DNA of 64,000 nt from Sinorhizobium fredii USDA 257 (GTDB lineage Bacteria > Pseudomonadota > Alphaproteobacteria > Rhizobiales > Rhizobiaceae), in NCBI RefSeq assembly GCF_000265205.3, contig NC_018000.1, forward strand, positions 6,412,460-6,476,459. The letters are read 5' to 3'. A program made the position numbers and the translations under genes. Of the stretch, positions 1-8,368 are shown one piece after another; within the stretch, counting starts at the first letter, position 1, and every line of letters starts with the position of its first letter. The notes beneath the pieces were generated by a model, which searched no databases, was not told the origin of the DNA, and was given only the letters and a program-made list of their open reading frames with translations.

Positions 1-415
1 CGAGCCCCGCCGCCTTGAAGATCGGCGCGTGGTTGGGCCAGCTCGGCAGGCCGAGCCAGATCCTCCGGCCGCCCATGCGGTGAATGAGGTCGGCCGCCAG
101 GCGAAGCGCGCCGGAGCCGCCGGGGGTCTGCACGCCGGCCACATGGCTGCGCTCGACCGTGTCGCCGCCGACGAGACGCCAAAGGTGATCGAGGAACACC
201 AGGTCTCCCTCGGGGCCGACATAGGCCTTGGTGTCCTGGGTTTCGAGAAGCCGCTTTTCCGCCGCCTTGACGGCGCGGAAGATCGGCGTGCGCCCGGTTT
301 CGTCCCGATAGACACCGACGCCGAGATCCACCTTGCCGGGGCGTTCGTCCTTGCGGAACAGGCCGATCAGGGCCAGCAACGGATCGTCGGGTTGGCGGGC
401 GAGGGCGTCGAACAT
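1..415 (-). CDS. tatA: Aromatic/aspartate aminotransferase, N-terminal part (gene runs off the left edge)
   Basis: This is the N-terminal 138 residues of a PLP-dependent class I aminotransferase. It opens MFDALARQPDDPLLALIGLF and continues with the family-typical RKDERPGKVDLGVGVYRD and a TPGGSGALR stretch that helps bind the cofactor phosphate. The catalytic lysine lies in the missing C-terminal part. Family members transfer amino groups between aromatic amino acids or aspartate and 2-oxoglutarate in the cytoplasm. The ATG at 415 is the only good start. The gene is divergent from an Lrp-type regulator at 627, which probably controls it. The family call is firm; the symbol tatA (tyrosine/aromatic substrate) is by resemblance to rhizobial proteins and less sure than aspC-like. 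Confidence 0.8.
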   Translation of the reverse strand, partial: MFDALARQPDDPLLALIGLFRKDERPGKVDLGVGVYRDETGRTPIFRAVKAAEKRLLETQDTKAYVGPEGDLVFLDHLWRLVGGDTVERSHVAGVQTPGGSGALRLAADLIHRMGGRRIWLGLPSWPNHAPIFKAAGL

Positions 416-524
416 GCTGGAATTCCCTTTGGGTTTGAGAAATCGATCGATAGTCGTCTTGAGGCGGCCGAAAGGCAAGCTGCACCAGTGGCTTGCCGGT
501 TTCCTCTGTAGAACAAGCCTGCCG

Positions 525-554
525 CAAAATCGACGATATAATTGCCCGATTTTG
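525..554. promoter_or_regulatory. Inverted repeat between aminotransferase and Lrp genes, candidate Lrp operator
   Basis: The 8-bp arms CAAAATCG (525-532) and CGATTTTG (547-554) are perfect inverted repeats. Their centres are 22 bp apart, about two helical turns. They lie between the divergent aminotransferase and Lrp genes, where Lrp/AsnC regulators usually bind. The assignment to Lrp is inference from position. Confidence 0.35.
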
Positions 555-626
555 TTGCTGCCTATGCGCATTTTTGCGGTAGAATGGCAGAAACTGCATC
601 AATTTTGCTGAAGCCTGGGGAGTCGC

Positions 627-1091
627 TTGGAAATCGAACGAACGGAACTGGATGCGACCGACCGGCGGATCATCAGGCTGCTGATCGAAGATGCGTCGCG
701 CAGCAACAACGAGCTTGCTGCCAAAGTGGGGCTGTCGCCGGCGCCGCTGTCGCGGCGGCTGGCACGACTCTACGCGGCCGGCGTCATCCGCCAGACGGTC
801 GTCGTCGACCCGAAGGCGCTGGGAATCGGCTTCCAGGCCTTTGTGGAGGTGACGCTGGAACGCACCGCCAGCAAGGTCGGGCAACGATTCATCGAGCTGG
901 TGTCGCGCATGCCGGAGGTGGTCGAATGCCACACGGTCGCCGGCGATTTCGACTTCCTGCTGAAGATCGCGGTGCGCGATGTCGCGGATTACAAGCGCCT
1001 GCTCTGGAGCGAGTTCGAGCAGATCGCCGAAATCAAGACATTGCGCTCGACCATTCTGCTCGACAGCTCGAAAATACAGGCCGCGCCATAG
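627..1091 (+). CDS. Lrp/AsnC family transcriptional regulator
   Basis: A 154-residue protein with the usual two-part layout. An N-terminal winged helix-turn-helix covers about residues 8-55 (LDATDRRIIRLLIEDASRSN, then NELAAKVGLSPAPLSRRL). A C-terminal RAM ligand-binding domain covers about 70-148 and includes PEVVECHTVAGDFDFLLKI. Such proteins form dimers or octamers that sense amino acids. The start is a TTG at 627 with GGGGAG just upstream; no ATG fits better. It diverges from the aminotransferase at 1-415, so local control of amino-acid metabolism is the likely job. The specific ligand cannot be read from the sequence. Confidence 0.88.
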   Translation: MEIERTELDATDRRIIRLLIEDASRSNNELAAKVGLSPAPLSRRLARLYAAGVIRQTVVVDPKALGIGFQAFVEVTLERTASKVGQRFIELVSRMPEVVECHTVAGDFDFLLKIAVRDVADYKRLLWSEFEQIAEIKTLRSTILLDSSKIQAAP

Positions 1092-1126
1092 TCGCGGAAA
1101 GCCCGTCGCGTGCCGCCATTGATACG

Positions 1127-2188
1127 TTACGCCTCCAGCGTGCCCGGCTTGCGGCTCGCGCGCGACGGCTCGGCGCAGGCGATCTTCATGAGATCGGCGC
1201 GCCGGCGCCCGAAGCGGGTCGAGACGCGGGTGACGATCAGACCGTCCTGCGGCGCCCGGACCTCCATCGCGCCATCCGTCATGCCGGGCTTCACGAGGAT
1301 CGTCGCCAGCAGGTCGCCTGCCTTGACGCGCTCGCCGACGTCGCCGTGGAACAGGATCGCGCCTGCTTCCGGCGTGCGGATCATCTCGATATTGTCGAGC
1401 GGCGCGACGATGCCGCCGAAGGCCGGAAAGAATTGGCTTTCCGCCACGACGACGCCGCGCCCGGCGAGGAAACGGTAGAGTCCCTCGGCATCCTTGCGCG
1501 CCAGTTCCGGAGAGACGTCGCGGGTGCCGCGAAGCTCGACCGTGACCGAGAGCCGCCCCGGCAGGGAAGTATTCCTCTCCCCGGCGCTCGCGTGCTTCCA
1601 GGCATGGGCAACGGCCTCTTCGAAGGCGGAGCTTTCGCCGTCGGAGAGGAACACCGCTTGCATGTCGAGTGCGGCGGCGAGATCCGAAGCCTCCGGCCAG
1701 AAGGCCTCGTCGATATAGGCATACTGCAGCCCCTCGTCGTCGCAATGGAGATCGAGCACCAGTTCGGCGCCGAGGGCCATGGAGAGGAGATGCCGCTTCA
1801 GTCGGTCGACCGCCGAATGCCGGTCGAGATCATCGATGAGACCGCCACGCTCGCCAAGCACAATCAAGGGAAAATCGCGGTTGAAATTGGTGCGGGTGCC
1901 GAGATCGAACCGACCCTGCAACTCGCCGAATTGCGACTGCGCCGCGCCGATCGGGTTCGCCTGTGGAACGACGGTAATGTCGCCGAGGATGCCGCCTTCG
2001 CTCTCGGCCTGCCGCAGCTTCTCCATAAGGAAATGCAGCAGCGCCGTGCCCGGCAGTTCGTTGGCGTGCAGCGCCGCCTGAAGATAAGTCGCCGGCGCCT
2101 CCGGCTTCGTTCCCTTGAATCGGAACACCGGCAACCGCCATTCCAGACCCGGTGTGTCGCCGGCGATGATGATGTCGGAAATTTCCAC
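1127..2188 (-). CDS. Succinylglutamate desuccinylase/aspartoacylase-family zinc hydrolase
   Basis: A 353-residue zinc-dependent deacylase of the AstE/AspA superfamily. Visible metal ligands are H41 and E44 in LHANELPG and H148 in LVLDLHCDD, the standard H-x2-E...H set. A C-terminal beta-sandwich/biotinyl-like part follows (GERVKAGDLLATILVKPG). The open frame extends upstream to 2368, but that extension is low-quality. The GTG at 2188 is preceded by AGGACG and starts directly at the conserved VEISDI segment, so I chose it. Related proteins deacylate N-acyl amino acids or ectoine derivatives; which substrate is used here is unknown. It is convergent with the Lrp gene. Confidence 0.8.
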   Translation of the reverse strand: MEISDIIIAGDTPGLEWRLPVFRFKGTKPEAPATYLQAALHANELPGTALLHFLMEKLRQAESEGGILGDITVVPQANPIGAAQSQFGELQGRFDLGTRTNFNRDFPLIVLGERGGLIDDLDRHSAVDRLKRHLLSMALGAELVLDLHCDDEGLQYAYIDEAFWPEASDLAAALDMQAVFLSDGESSAFEEAVAHAWKHASAGERNTSLPGRLSVTVELRGTRDVSPELARKDAEGLYRFLAGRGVVVAESQFFPAFGGIVAPLDNIEMIRTPEAGAILFHGDVGERVKAGDLLATILVKPGMTDGAMEVRAPQDGLIVTRVSTRFGRRRADLMKIACAEPSRASRKPGTLEA

Positions 2189-2394
2189 GTCTATCGTCCT
2201 GATGGATGCGGTGGGTTTTTCTTGCGGACGGATAGTACGGCGACAGCCAAACGGCAAGCGCCACGCCTGGGTCACGCCCCTTGGGCGCTCGACAGGTTCA
2301 ATCGCGGAGCGAAGCATTCCGGCGCCCCGCTCATAATCTGTCGCCGTCGCCCGCGAACACCTTCGCAATGGCGATTGTTAAGAAGCCGCCGCCC

Positions 2395-3957
2395 TCACTC
2401 CCACTCGATCGTGCCCGGCGGCTTCGAGGTGACGTCGTAGACGACGCGGTTGATGCCGCGCACCTCGTTGATGATGCGGGTTGCCGCGCGGCCCAGGAAT
2501 TCCATGTCGTAGTGGTAGAAGTCGGCGGTCATGCCGTCGACCGAGGTGACGGCGCGGAGTGCGCAGACGAACTCATAGGTGCGCCCGTCGCCCATGACGC
2601 CGACCGTCTGCACCGGCAGAAGCACGGCGAAGGCCTGCCAGATGGCGTCGTAGAGGCCCGCCTTGCGGATCTCGTCGAGATAGATCGCATCCGCCTCGCG
2701 CAGGATCTCGAGCTTCTCGCGGCTGATGCCGCCAGGGCAGCGGATCGCCAGGCCGGGGCCGGGGAAGGGGTGGCGGCCGATGAAGCTGTCGGGCAGGCCG
2801 AGCTCGCGGCCGAGCACGCGCACCTCGTCCTTGAAGAGTTCGCGCAGCGGCTCGACGAGCTGCATGTTCATGCGCTCCGGCAGGCCGCCGACATTGTGGT
2901 GCGACTTGATCGTCACCGACGGGCCGCCGGTGAACGAAACGCTTTCGATCACGTCCGGATAGAGCGTGCCCTGGGCGAGGAAATCGGCGCCGCCGAGCTT
3001 CTTCGCCTCTTCCTCAAAGACCTCGATGAAGAGGCGGCCGATGATCTTGCGCTTGGTCTCCGGGTCGCTGACGCCCTCGAGCTCGCCGATGAAGCGGTCG
3101 GACGCATCGATGTGGAGGAGGTGGAGGTTGTAGTGCTCTTGGAACATGGCGACGACGCTTGCCGCCTCGTCTTTGCGCATCAGGCCATGGTCGACGAGGA
3201 TGCAGGTGAGCTGATCGCCGACAGCCTCATGGATGAGGAGCGCGGCAACGGAAGAATCGACGCCGCCCGAAAGCGCGCAGATCACCTTCTTGTCGCCGAC
3301 CTGCTCGCGGATCGCTTCGACCGCCTTGGCACGGTAGGCCGACATCGTCCAATCGCCGCTGATGCCGGCGATATTGTGAACGAAGTTGGAGATGAGCTTG
3401 GCGCCGTCCGGCGTATGCACCACTTCCGGATGGAACTGCACGGCGTAATACTTGCGCTTCTCGTCGGCGATGAAGGCAAAGGGGGCGTTGGAAGAGGTCG
3501 CGACCACCTCGAAGCCCTCCGGCAGCGCGGTCACCCGATCGCCGTGAGACATCCAGACCTGATGGCGGGAGCCGAGCGACCAGACCCCGTCGAAGAGGGC
3601 GCAGTCCTTCTCGACCTCCAGGAAGGCGCGGCCGAATTCGCGGTGATGGCCGCTTTCGACCGTGCCGCCGAGCTGCGCGCACATGGTCTGCTGGCCGTAG
3701 CAGATGCCGAAGACCGGCAGGCCGCTTTCGAAGATCACCGACGGTGCGCGCGGCGAGCCGATGTCGAGGGTCGAGGCCGGGCTGCCGGACAGGATCACCG
3801 CCTTCGGGTTCAGGCGCTTGAACCCCTCGTCGGCCGACTGGAACGGCACGATCTCGCAGTAGACGCCGGCCTCGCGCACGCGCCGGGCGATGAGCTGCGT
3901 TACCTGGCTACCGAAATCGACGATGAGGACGGTGTCGGGATGGGCTGTCTGGGTCAT
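2395..3957 (-). CDS. guaA: GMP synthase (glutamine-hydrolysing)
   Basis: A 520-residue full-length GuaA, which converts XMP to GMP with ATP and glutamine in purine synthesis. The N-terminal class I amidotransferase has nucleophile C86 in VFGICYGQQ and the H176/E178 pair in FHPEV. The ATP-pyrophosphatase domain has the P-loop SGGVDSS at 230-236. The C-terminal dimerisation domain ends [15 protein letters not shown], the usual GuaA terminus. The ATG at 3957 gives the expected N-terminus. No purine-riboswitch-like leader is evident upstream. Confidence 0.98.
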   Translation of the reverse strand: MTQTAHPDTVLIVDFGSQVTQLIARRVREAGVYCEIVPFQSADEGFKRLNPKAVILSGSPASTLDIGSPRAPSVIFESGLPVFGICYGQQTMCAQLGGTVESGHHREFGRAFLEVEKDCALFDGVWSLGSRHQVWMSHGDRVTALPEGFEVVATSSNAPFAFIADEKRKYYAVQFHPEVVHTPDGAKLISNFVHNIAGISGDWTMSAYRAKAVEAIREQVGDKKVICALSGGVDSSVAALLIHEAVGDQLTCILVDHGLMRKDEAASVVAMFQEHYNLHLLHIDASDRFIGELEGVSDPETKRKIIGRLFIEVFEEEAKKLGGADFLAQGTLYPDVIESVSFTGGPSVTIKSHHNVGGLPERMNMQLVEPLRELFKDEVRVLGRELGLPDSFIGRHPFPGPGLAIRCPGGISREKLEILREADAIYLDEIRKAGLYDAIWQAFAVLLPVQTVGVMGDGRTYEFVCALRAVTSVDGMTADFYHYDMEFLGRAATRIINEVRGINRVVYDVTSKPPGTIEWE

Positions 3958-4063
3958 GACGGGCCTTCAAACAAGCTTGATCATGGCGAGCCTTTAATCA
4001 AAGCCCGCCGCCGGCGCAACGATAACATTGCACCCCGACAATTTAGGATCTGCTGCCGGACCG

Positions 4064-4702
4064 TCAGACCCGGATTTCGTCGCTCAAGAGTGCTTCCTCG
4101 AGCCGATCCACGGCGTCTGCCAGCTTCTCGTCGATGACGTGCAGATATTCCGTCCAGTCGTCGACATGCTTCAGGTCCGCCTTGCCATCCGATATGCCGC
4201 GAAGCCCGATGAGCGGCACGCCGAAGGCCTGGCAGGCGCGCAGGATGGCATAGGTCTCCATCTCGACCATATCGGCGTCGATCCTGTCATAAGCCTGACC
4301 GGAGACGATATTGGCGCCGGTCGAAAGCCGCGCCTCCTTCACGCCCGGAATGCGCAGCGGCAGGTCGACGATGGCGGGCAGGTCGAGGAAGGGTGTTGCG
4401 CCCTTCTCGAAGCCGAGCGGCGAGGCATCCATGTCGCGATAGCCGATCGAGATCGCCTGGTAGATTTCCGTCTGTTCGAGGCTGGCTGAGCCCGCCGAGC
4501 CGAGCGAGACGACGAGATCCGGCAGCCCACCTGAGGCCTTGAGCTCGCAAAGCGCCTTGGTCAGGCCGACGGCCGCCTCGACCGGGCCGACGCCGGTCAT
4601 CAGCGGCGCGATCCGCTTACGCAGGCAGGGGCCGTATTCCGGATCGACGGCCATCACGTAGAGGACCTTCCTGCCGGCGACCGGCTTCAACTCGTAACTC
4701 AT
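4064..4702 (-). CDS. mtnN: 5'-methylthioadenosine/S-adenosylhomocysteine nucleosidase
   Basis: A 212-residue nucleoside phosphorylase-fold enzyme. Motifs are MTGVGPVEAAV near the N-terminus, LVVSLGSAGSA (substrate/ribose site) and VEMETYAILRACQ, whose Met-Glu-Thr segment contacts the ribose. LRGISDGK follows with the catalytic Asp. Such enzymes cleave adenine from MTA and SAH, serving the methyl cycle and polyamine by-product clearance. An upstream open extension exists, but the ATG at 4702 overlaps the thioesterase stop by 4 bp (ATGA), which indicates translational coupling in one operon. Confidence 0.9.
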   Translation of the reverse strand: MSYELKPVAGRKVLYVMAVDPEYGPCLRKRIAPLMTGVGPVEAAVGLTKALCELKASGGLPDLVVSLGSAGSASLEQTEIYQAISIGYRDMDASPLGFEKGATPFLDLPAIVDLPLRIPGVKEARLSTGANIVSGQAYDRIDADMVEMETYAILRACQAFGVPLIGLRGISDGKADLKHVDDWTEYLHVIDEKLADAVDRLEEALLSDEIRV

Positions 4703-5154
4703 CCCTCGATCCCTTCGCGGCCGCGCACCACCATCATCGTTCCGGTCATCGAGGCGATCAGCTTCGCCGGCCCGTCGGACCTCACCGCATAGGCTTTGCC
4801 GTCCGAAACGATGATCGTCGTGCCGGGCTTCGTCACCTCGCCGCGGAAAAGGAACCGCTCGCCGCGACCAGGCGACAGAAGGTTCACCTTGAACTCGATC
4901 GTCAGCAGCGATGCGTCGGGGTCGATGAGCGAATAGGCGGCATAAGTCCCCGCGGCATCGAGCGCCGCCGAAATCACGCCGGCATGCAGAAGGCCATGCT
5001 GCTGCGTCAGCTTGGGATCGAACGGCAGTTCGATCTCCACCGTGCCTTGCTCGACACGGGTGAGTTCCGCGCCGATCGTGCGCATGGCGGCCTGGCGGCC
5101 GAAGCTCTCCCGGATGCGGGCACGAAAATCGTGCGGCTCGCTGTCGTCTCTCAA
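4699..5154 (-). CDS. PaaI-like hotdog-fold thioesterase
   Basis: A 151-residue hotdog protein. The core is FDPKLTQQHGLLHAGVISAALDAAGTYAAY; the HG...HAG segment with the following Asp is the PaaI-type active-site pattern. TIEFKVNLLSPGRGERFLFRGEV forms the long sheet strands. Such enzymes hydrolyse acyl-CoA thioesters. An open frame reaches 5235, but the TTG at 5154 has AAGGGG at suitable spacing and gives the normal family length, so I prefer it; the choice is uncertain. It is coupled to mtnN downstream by a 4-bp overlap. The substrate is unknown. Confidence 0.78.
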   Translation of the reverse strand: MRDDSEPHDFRARIRESFGRQAAMRTIGAELTRVEQGTVEIELPFDPKLTQQHGLLHAGVISAALDAAGTYAAYSLIDPDASLLTIEFKVNLLSPGRGERFLFRGEVTKPGTTIIVSDGKAYAVRSDGPAKLIASMTGTMMVVRGREGIEG

Positions 5155-5311
5155 TGTAAAAGCCCCTTGCCAAAACAGACCTGAATGCCCCGCCGCGCCG
5201 ACAGTTGCATGCGTCGCGAGAGAGGACAAGCGCAATCATCGGCGCGCCACAGGCCGCGAATCCAGTCAGTAGGACTTTCGGCAGCCGGGCCGCATCCATA
5301 TATCATTCTCG

Positions 5312-5863
5312 ATGAGAAACTTCAGACGCATCGAGATCCGCCAGGCCGTACCGGATGACCTGATGATGATCGCCTCGGTCCTGGTCACGACCTGGCGCGC
5401 CACCTTTCGCGGCATCATTTCCGATGCCTATCTCGATGCGATGAAGGTCGAAGACCAGGCGATCGGGCATGCGCGGCGGATGCGCATTCCAGGCGCCTTC
5501 CTTCTGGTCGCCGTCGACCTGTCGGAAGAGCGGGTGATCGGCTTCGCCAATTACGGCCGGGCGAGGGCGATGCCGCCGGCCTTCGATCGGGAACTCTACG
5601 AGCTCTATCTTCTGCCGGAGTTTCACGGCGCCGGCGTCGGTTCGGCACTGGTGCGCACGGTCGCTCACCATTGCCGGGAAATGCAGGCCTCGTCGCTTTT
5701 CGCCTGGGTGCTGGCGGGCAATCCAAACCGGGCGTTCTATGAGCGGCTCGGGGCGCGGGCGGTGGGACAGGGGCGCGTCAGCGTCGGCCGCGAGAGCCTG
5801 GAGCAGATCGCCTATCGCTGGGATGATCTCGCAACGCTTTCCGGCGCGGGAAATATCACCTAA
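5312..5863 (+). CDS. GNAT family N-acetyltransferase
   Basis: A 183-residue acetyltransferase. The acetyl-CoA site motif A is visible as LYLLPEFHGAGVGSALV around residues 93-110, followed by LFAWVLAGNPNRAFYERLGA, the typical motif B with N..A..FYE..GF-type ending. The start ATG at 5312 leads into the standard IRQAVPDDL opening. It is convergent with the DUF1513 gene, with a 4-bp overlap of the 3' ends. The substrate cannot be inferred. Confidence 0.85.
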   Translation: MRNFRRIEIRQAVPDDLMMIASVLVTTWRATFRGIISDAYLDAMKVEDQAIGHARRMRIPGAFLLVAVDLSEERVIGFANYGRARAMPPAFDRELYELYLLPEFHGAGVGSALVRTVAHHCREMQASSLFAWVLAGNPNRAFYERLGARAVGQGRVSVGRESLEQIAYRWDDLATLSGAGNIT

Positions 5864-6948
5864 TCCTTGTCGAGCCGGACGATGTGCTGGTCCCAGGCGA
5901 CCGGGCTTTGGCGTTTCATGAACAGCCCGTCATAGGAAGAGACGGCGAGACCGGGCTTCGCGGCGGCAACGCCCGCCGCTTCCGCTACCCGTTCCTCCTT
6001 GACGACCGCGCCCGTCTTCGCATCGAGCGTGACGGCGACATTGCCTTTCGGAGAAGTCAGGCCGACGAGCCCCTCGCGGCGGTTGACGGCGATGGCGCCG
6101 ACGTAGTTGGCGAGTGCGGCCGTTATGCGTTCGGGCAGAGGCACAAATGTCAGCGTCTCCCCCTTGGCGAAATGCCCGACAAGCGGCGGCCGGTCGTCGC
6201 GCGCGCCCTCGTACTGGCAGGCGAACCAAATCCTCCCATCGGCGCCGATGTCGACGTGCCGGGTGGAAAGCTGCTTGAGGTCCGGCTGCAGGCTATGTTT
6301 CTCGATGAGCGCTCCGGTCGCCGTGTCGACGAGGGCGAGGCTCGGTTCCATGTGATCGAGATTGAGTTTGGTGCGGCCGAAATCCGGATGGGTCTCGATG
6401 CCGCCATTGGCGATCGCCAGCGTCCGGCCGTCGGCGCTAAGCGTCATGTCGTGCGGGCCGATGCCATAGGTCGGGAATTCGCCGATGTGGGCAAAGCCGC
6501 GTGTCCCGTCATAGATGCCGATAATGCCGCGATTGGCGGAAAAGTCATTCTCCGTGGCGTAGAGCAGCCTGCCGTCGGCCGAGAAGCAGCCGTGGCCGAA
6601 GAAGTGGCGACCTTCGGCGGCGGTGATCACGATAGGCTCGGCAGTACCGTCCGTCGAAAGGACCATCGCATAGGTCCCCGGCCGGCGCGCAAAGGCGACG
6701 GCTCGGCGGGTCGCAGGCGAGTAGGCCATGCCGTGCGCCCGCGCCGGCAGCGGCGTGCGCTCAATGATCCTTCCCTCTTCCGTCAGCGTCGCGACGCCAT
6801 GGCTGCCGTCCGGCGCCATGAAGGCCGAGGCGAAGACGGCGTCGGTCCGTTCGAGTGCGAAGGCGCGGCCGGGGGCGAGCGTCGCCATCCAGGCGGCACC
6901 CGCCATCTTGACGAAGCTGCGTCGATCGATGAGGTTCCTGGCGCTCAT
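5860..6948 (-). CDS. DUF1513 exported beta-propeller protein of the imelysin/iron module
   Basis: A 362-residue exported protein of the DUF1513 (COG3490) family. The N-terminus MSARNLIDRRSFVKMAGAAW carries a twin-arginine motif (RRSFVK), then a hydrophobic stretch ending GRAFA, so Tat export is likely. Repeated blade-like segments such as MTLSADGRTLAIANGG and WFACQYEG suggest a beta-propeller. The reading frame is open to 7152, but that part encodes a repeat element, so I start at 6948 with GGAAA upstream. In many proteobacteria this gene follows two imelysins and a di-heme cytochrome; those are present here at 8369-12563, but corA intervenes. Confidence 0.8.
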   Translation of the reverse strand: MSARNLIDRRSFVKMAGAAWMATLAPGRAFALERTDAVFASAFMAPDGSHGVATLTEEGRIIERTPLPARAHGMAYSPATRRAVAFARRPGTYAMVLSTDGTAEPIVITAAEGRHFFGHGCFSADGRLLYATENDFSANRGIIGIYDGTRGFAHIGEFPTYGIGPHDMTLSADGRTLAIANGGIETHPDFGRTKLNLDHMEPSLALVDTATGALIEKHSLQPDLKQLSTRHVDIGADGRIWFACQYEGARDDRPPLVGHFAKGETLTFVPLPERITAALANYVGAIAVNRREGLVGLTSPKGNVAVTLDAKTGAVVKEERVAEAAGVAAAKPGLAVSSYDGLFMKRQSPVAWDQHIVRLDKD

Positions 6949-6990
6949 GCGATTTTCCGCGATGGGCATGGGCGCAGACCGTCCTTTGGG

Positions 6991-7143
6991 CAAGACCCCT
7001 CCCCACAAGGGGGAGGGACTTGCAATGCCGCGACGCGTCCGTTCAGCCTCACCGGTTCCGCAGGCGCGGATGTCGGAGATGGCGTCGAGCGTGCCGCGGA
7101 GGGCAAGCCCATCCCCCTTGTGGGGAGGGGTTGGGGAGGGGAA
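6991..7143. repeat. Intergenic mosaic repeat with 19-bp inverted arms
   Basis: Perfect 19-bp inverted arms lie at 6996-7014 (CCCCTCCCCACAAGGGGGA) and 7112-7130, about 97 bp apart. Each arm is itself partly palindromic (CCCC..AAGGGG). The right end continues into TTGGGGAGGGG. A closely similar element is at 20368-20523. It fills the gap between corA and the DUF1513 gene. It resembles the GC-rich palindromic mosaics of rhizobial genomes. Confidence 0.75.
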
Positions 7144-7164
7144 ATTTCTCACGGTTCTACGTCC

Positions 7165-8154
7165 CTACAGCCAGCCCCGGCGTTTGAAATAGAGATACGG
7201 CAGCAGCGCGGAAATCGCCATCGCAACCAGCGCATAGGGATAGCCGAGCCGCCAGTGGAGCTCCGGTATGACATCGAAGTTCATGCCGTAGATCGAAGCG
7301 ACGAGCGTCGGCGGCAGGAACACGACGGCTGCGACCGAGAAGATCTTGATGATCTGGTTCTGCTCGAGATTGATCAGGCCGAGCGTCGCGTCGAGCAGGA
7401 AGTTGATCGTGTTCGACAGGAACAGCGCGTGGTCGCCGAGCGAGACGGCGTCGCGCTGAATCAGCTTGATCCGCTGCCGGCTCTCCTTGGCGGCCTTGCG
7501 CGCCGTGCTCCTTTCAAGGGCGACGTGGTAGGCGACGAGCCTGCCGATGCTGACCAGGCTTTCCCGGATAGTCGTCAGAAGGTCGCCCTTCTGGCCGATC
7601 TGTTCGATCAGCGACTGCAGGTCGCGGGTCTTCTTGGTGGCGCTCGCATGCGACTTGCGGAACACCTCGCGCGAGATCCCGTCGACCTCGTTGCCGGAAC
7701 GCTCCAGGGCGTCGGCAATCCGGTCGATCATCGCCTCGAGCAGACCCAGCATGACCAGCTCGCCCGTTTCGCAGACGGCGCCGTTCGGCTTCTGGATGCG
7801 GGTTGCGTAGATCTGGAACGGCTTCGGGTCGGCGTGGCGCACCGTGACCAGCGTCGCGCCCTTCAGGACGAAGGTCACCGGCACCTTCACCGGATAGTCA
7901 CTGTCGAGCTTCGCGGTCGCGGTCATGGTCATGAACTCCGCGCCGTCCTCCTGGTAGAGGCGGTCTGAAAGCTCGATCTCCTGCATCTCGTCGCGGGTCG
8001 GGATGGCGATGCCGAGATGGTCCTCGACAAACCGCGTCTCATCGGCGGAGGGGTTGAAAAGGTCGAACCAGGTCACCGGCTCCTGGATGGCGAGACCGGC
8101 GGCACGATCGACGAGCACGAGATGGCCGTCCTGGCTTTTGTAGATACGCAGCAT
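7165..8154 (-). CDS. corA: CorA family magnesium/cobalt transporter
   Basis: A 329-residue CorA-type divalent cation channel of the inner membrane. A long soluble cytoplasmic domain with helical stretches is followed by two C-terminal membrane helices. The selectivity signature YGMNF sits at the end of the first helix (VVFLPPTLVASIYGMNF), and the protein ends with the basic tail YFKRRGWL. The start at 8154 (MLRIYKSQDG) has GGAG at proper spacing; in-frame ATGs at 8166 and 8178 lack a ribosome site. It lies on the same strand between an imelysin and the DUF1513 gene, splitting an otherwise conserved iron-related gene set. Confidence 0.93.
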   Translation of the reverse strand: MLRIYKSQDGHLVLVDRAAGLAIQEPVTWFDLFNPSADETRFVEDHLGIAIPTRDEMQEIELSDRLYQEDGAEFMTMTATAKLDSDYPVKVPVTFVLKGATLVTVRHADPKPFQIYATRIQKPNGAVCETGELVMLGLLEAMIDRIADALERSGNEVDGISREVFRKSHASATKKTRDLQSLIEQIGQKGDLLTTIRESLVSIGRLVAYHVALERSTARKAAKESRQRIKLIQRDAVSLGDHALFLSNTINFLLDATLGLINLEQNQIIKIFSVAAVVFLPPTLVASIYGMNFDVIPELHWRLGYPYALVAMAISALLPYLYFKRRGWL

Positions 8155-8368
8155 TTTGGGCTCCATAGGCGAGGTCATCCGACCGCTTGGAGCCCTGATC
8201 GATCAGGTCCGCATGGCCGCAATGAAGGCTCGACTTCGACTGTCGGGGTTCATCTTGGGTTGATCCTTCGTGGGTGAAGCATGCCCGCGGAGCGGACATG
8301 AATGCGCTTTGCTCCGAAATCCGCCGCTTGTCAACGATAGGCCGCTGCAGGCTTTTCACGTTCGCGTG

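Noticed and set aside
542..2440. Long plus-strand open frame (632 codons) opposite the AstE/AspA-like gene
   Set aside because: It is antisense to a gene with clear catalytic motifs and to the Lrp gene in part; its translation is Arg/Ala-rich with no family resemblance. High GC keeps the opposite frame open.
3958..4063. Possible purine riboswitch before guaA
   Set aside because: No recognisable purine-aptamer core; the gap is too short and GC-poor motifs are absent.
2281..4137. 618-codon plus-strand frame opposite guaA
   Set aside because: Fully antisense to guaA, which has all GMP synthase motifs; the translation is low-complexity and acidic/basic repeats typical of shadow frames.
5884..7968. 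694-codon plus-strand frame across the DUF1513 and corA genes
   Set aside because: Antisense shadow passing through a repeat element; no domain recognisable.
8155..8368. Possible Mg-sensing leader of corA
   Set aside because: No M-box or mgtA-like conserved structure could be recognised by eye.
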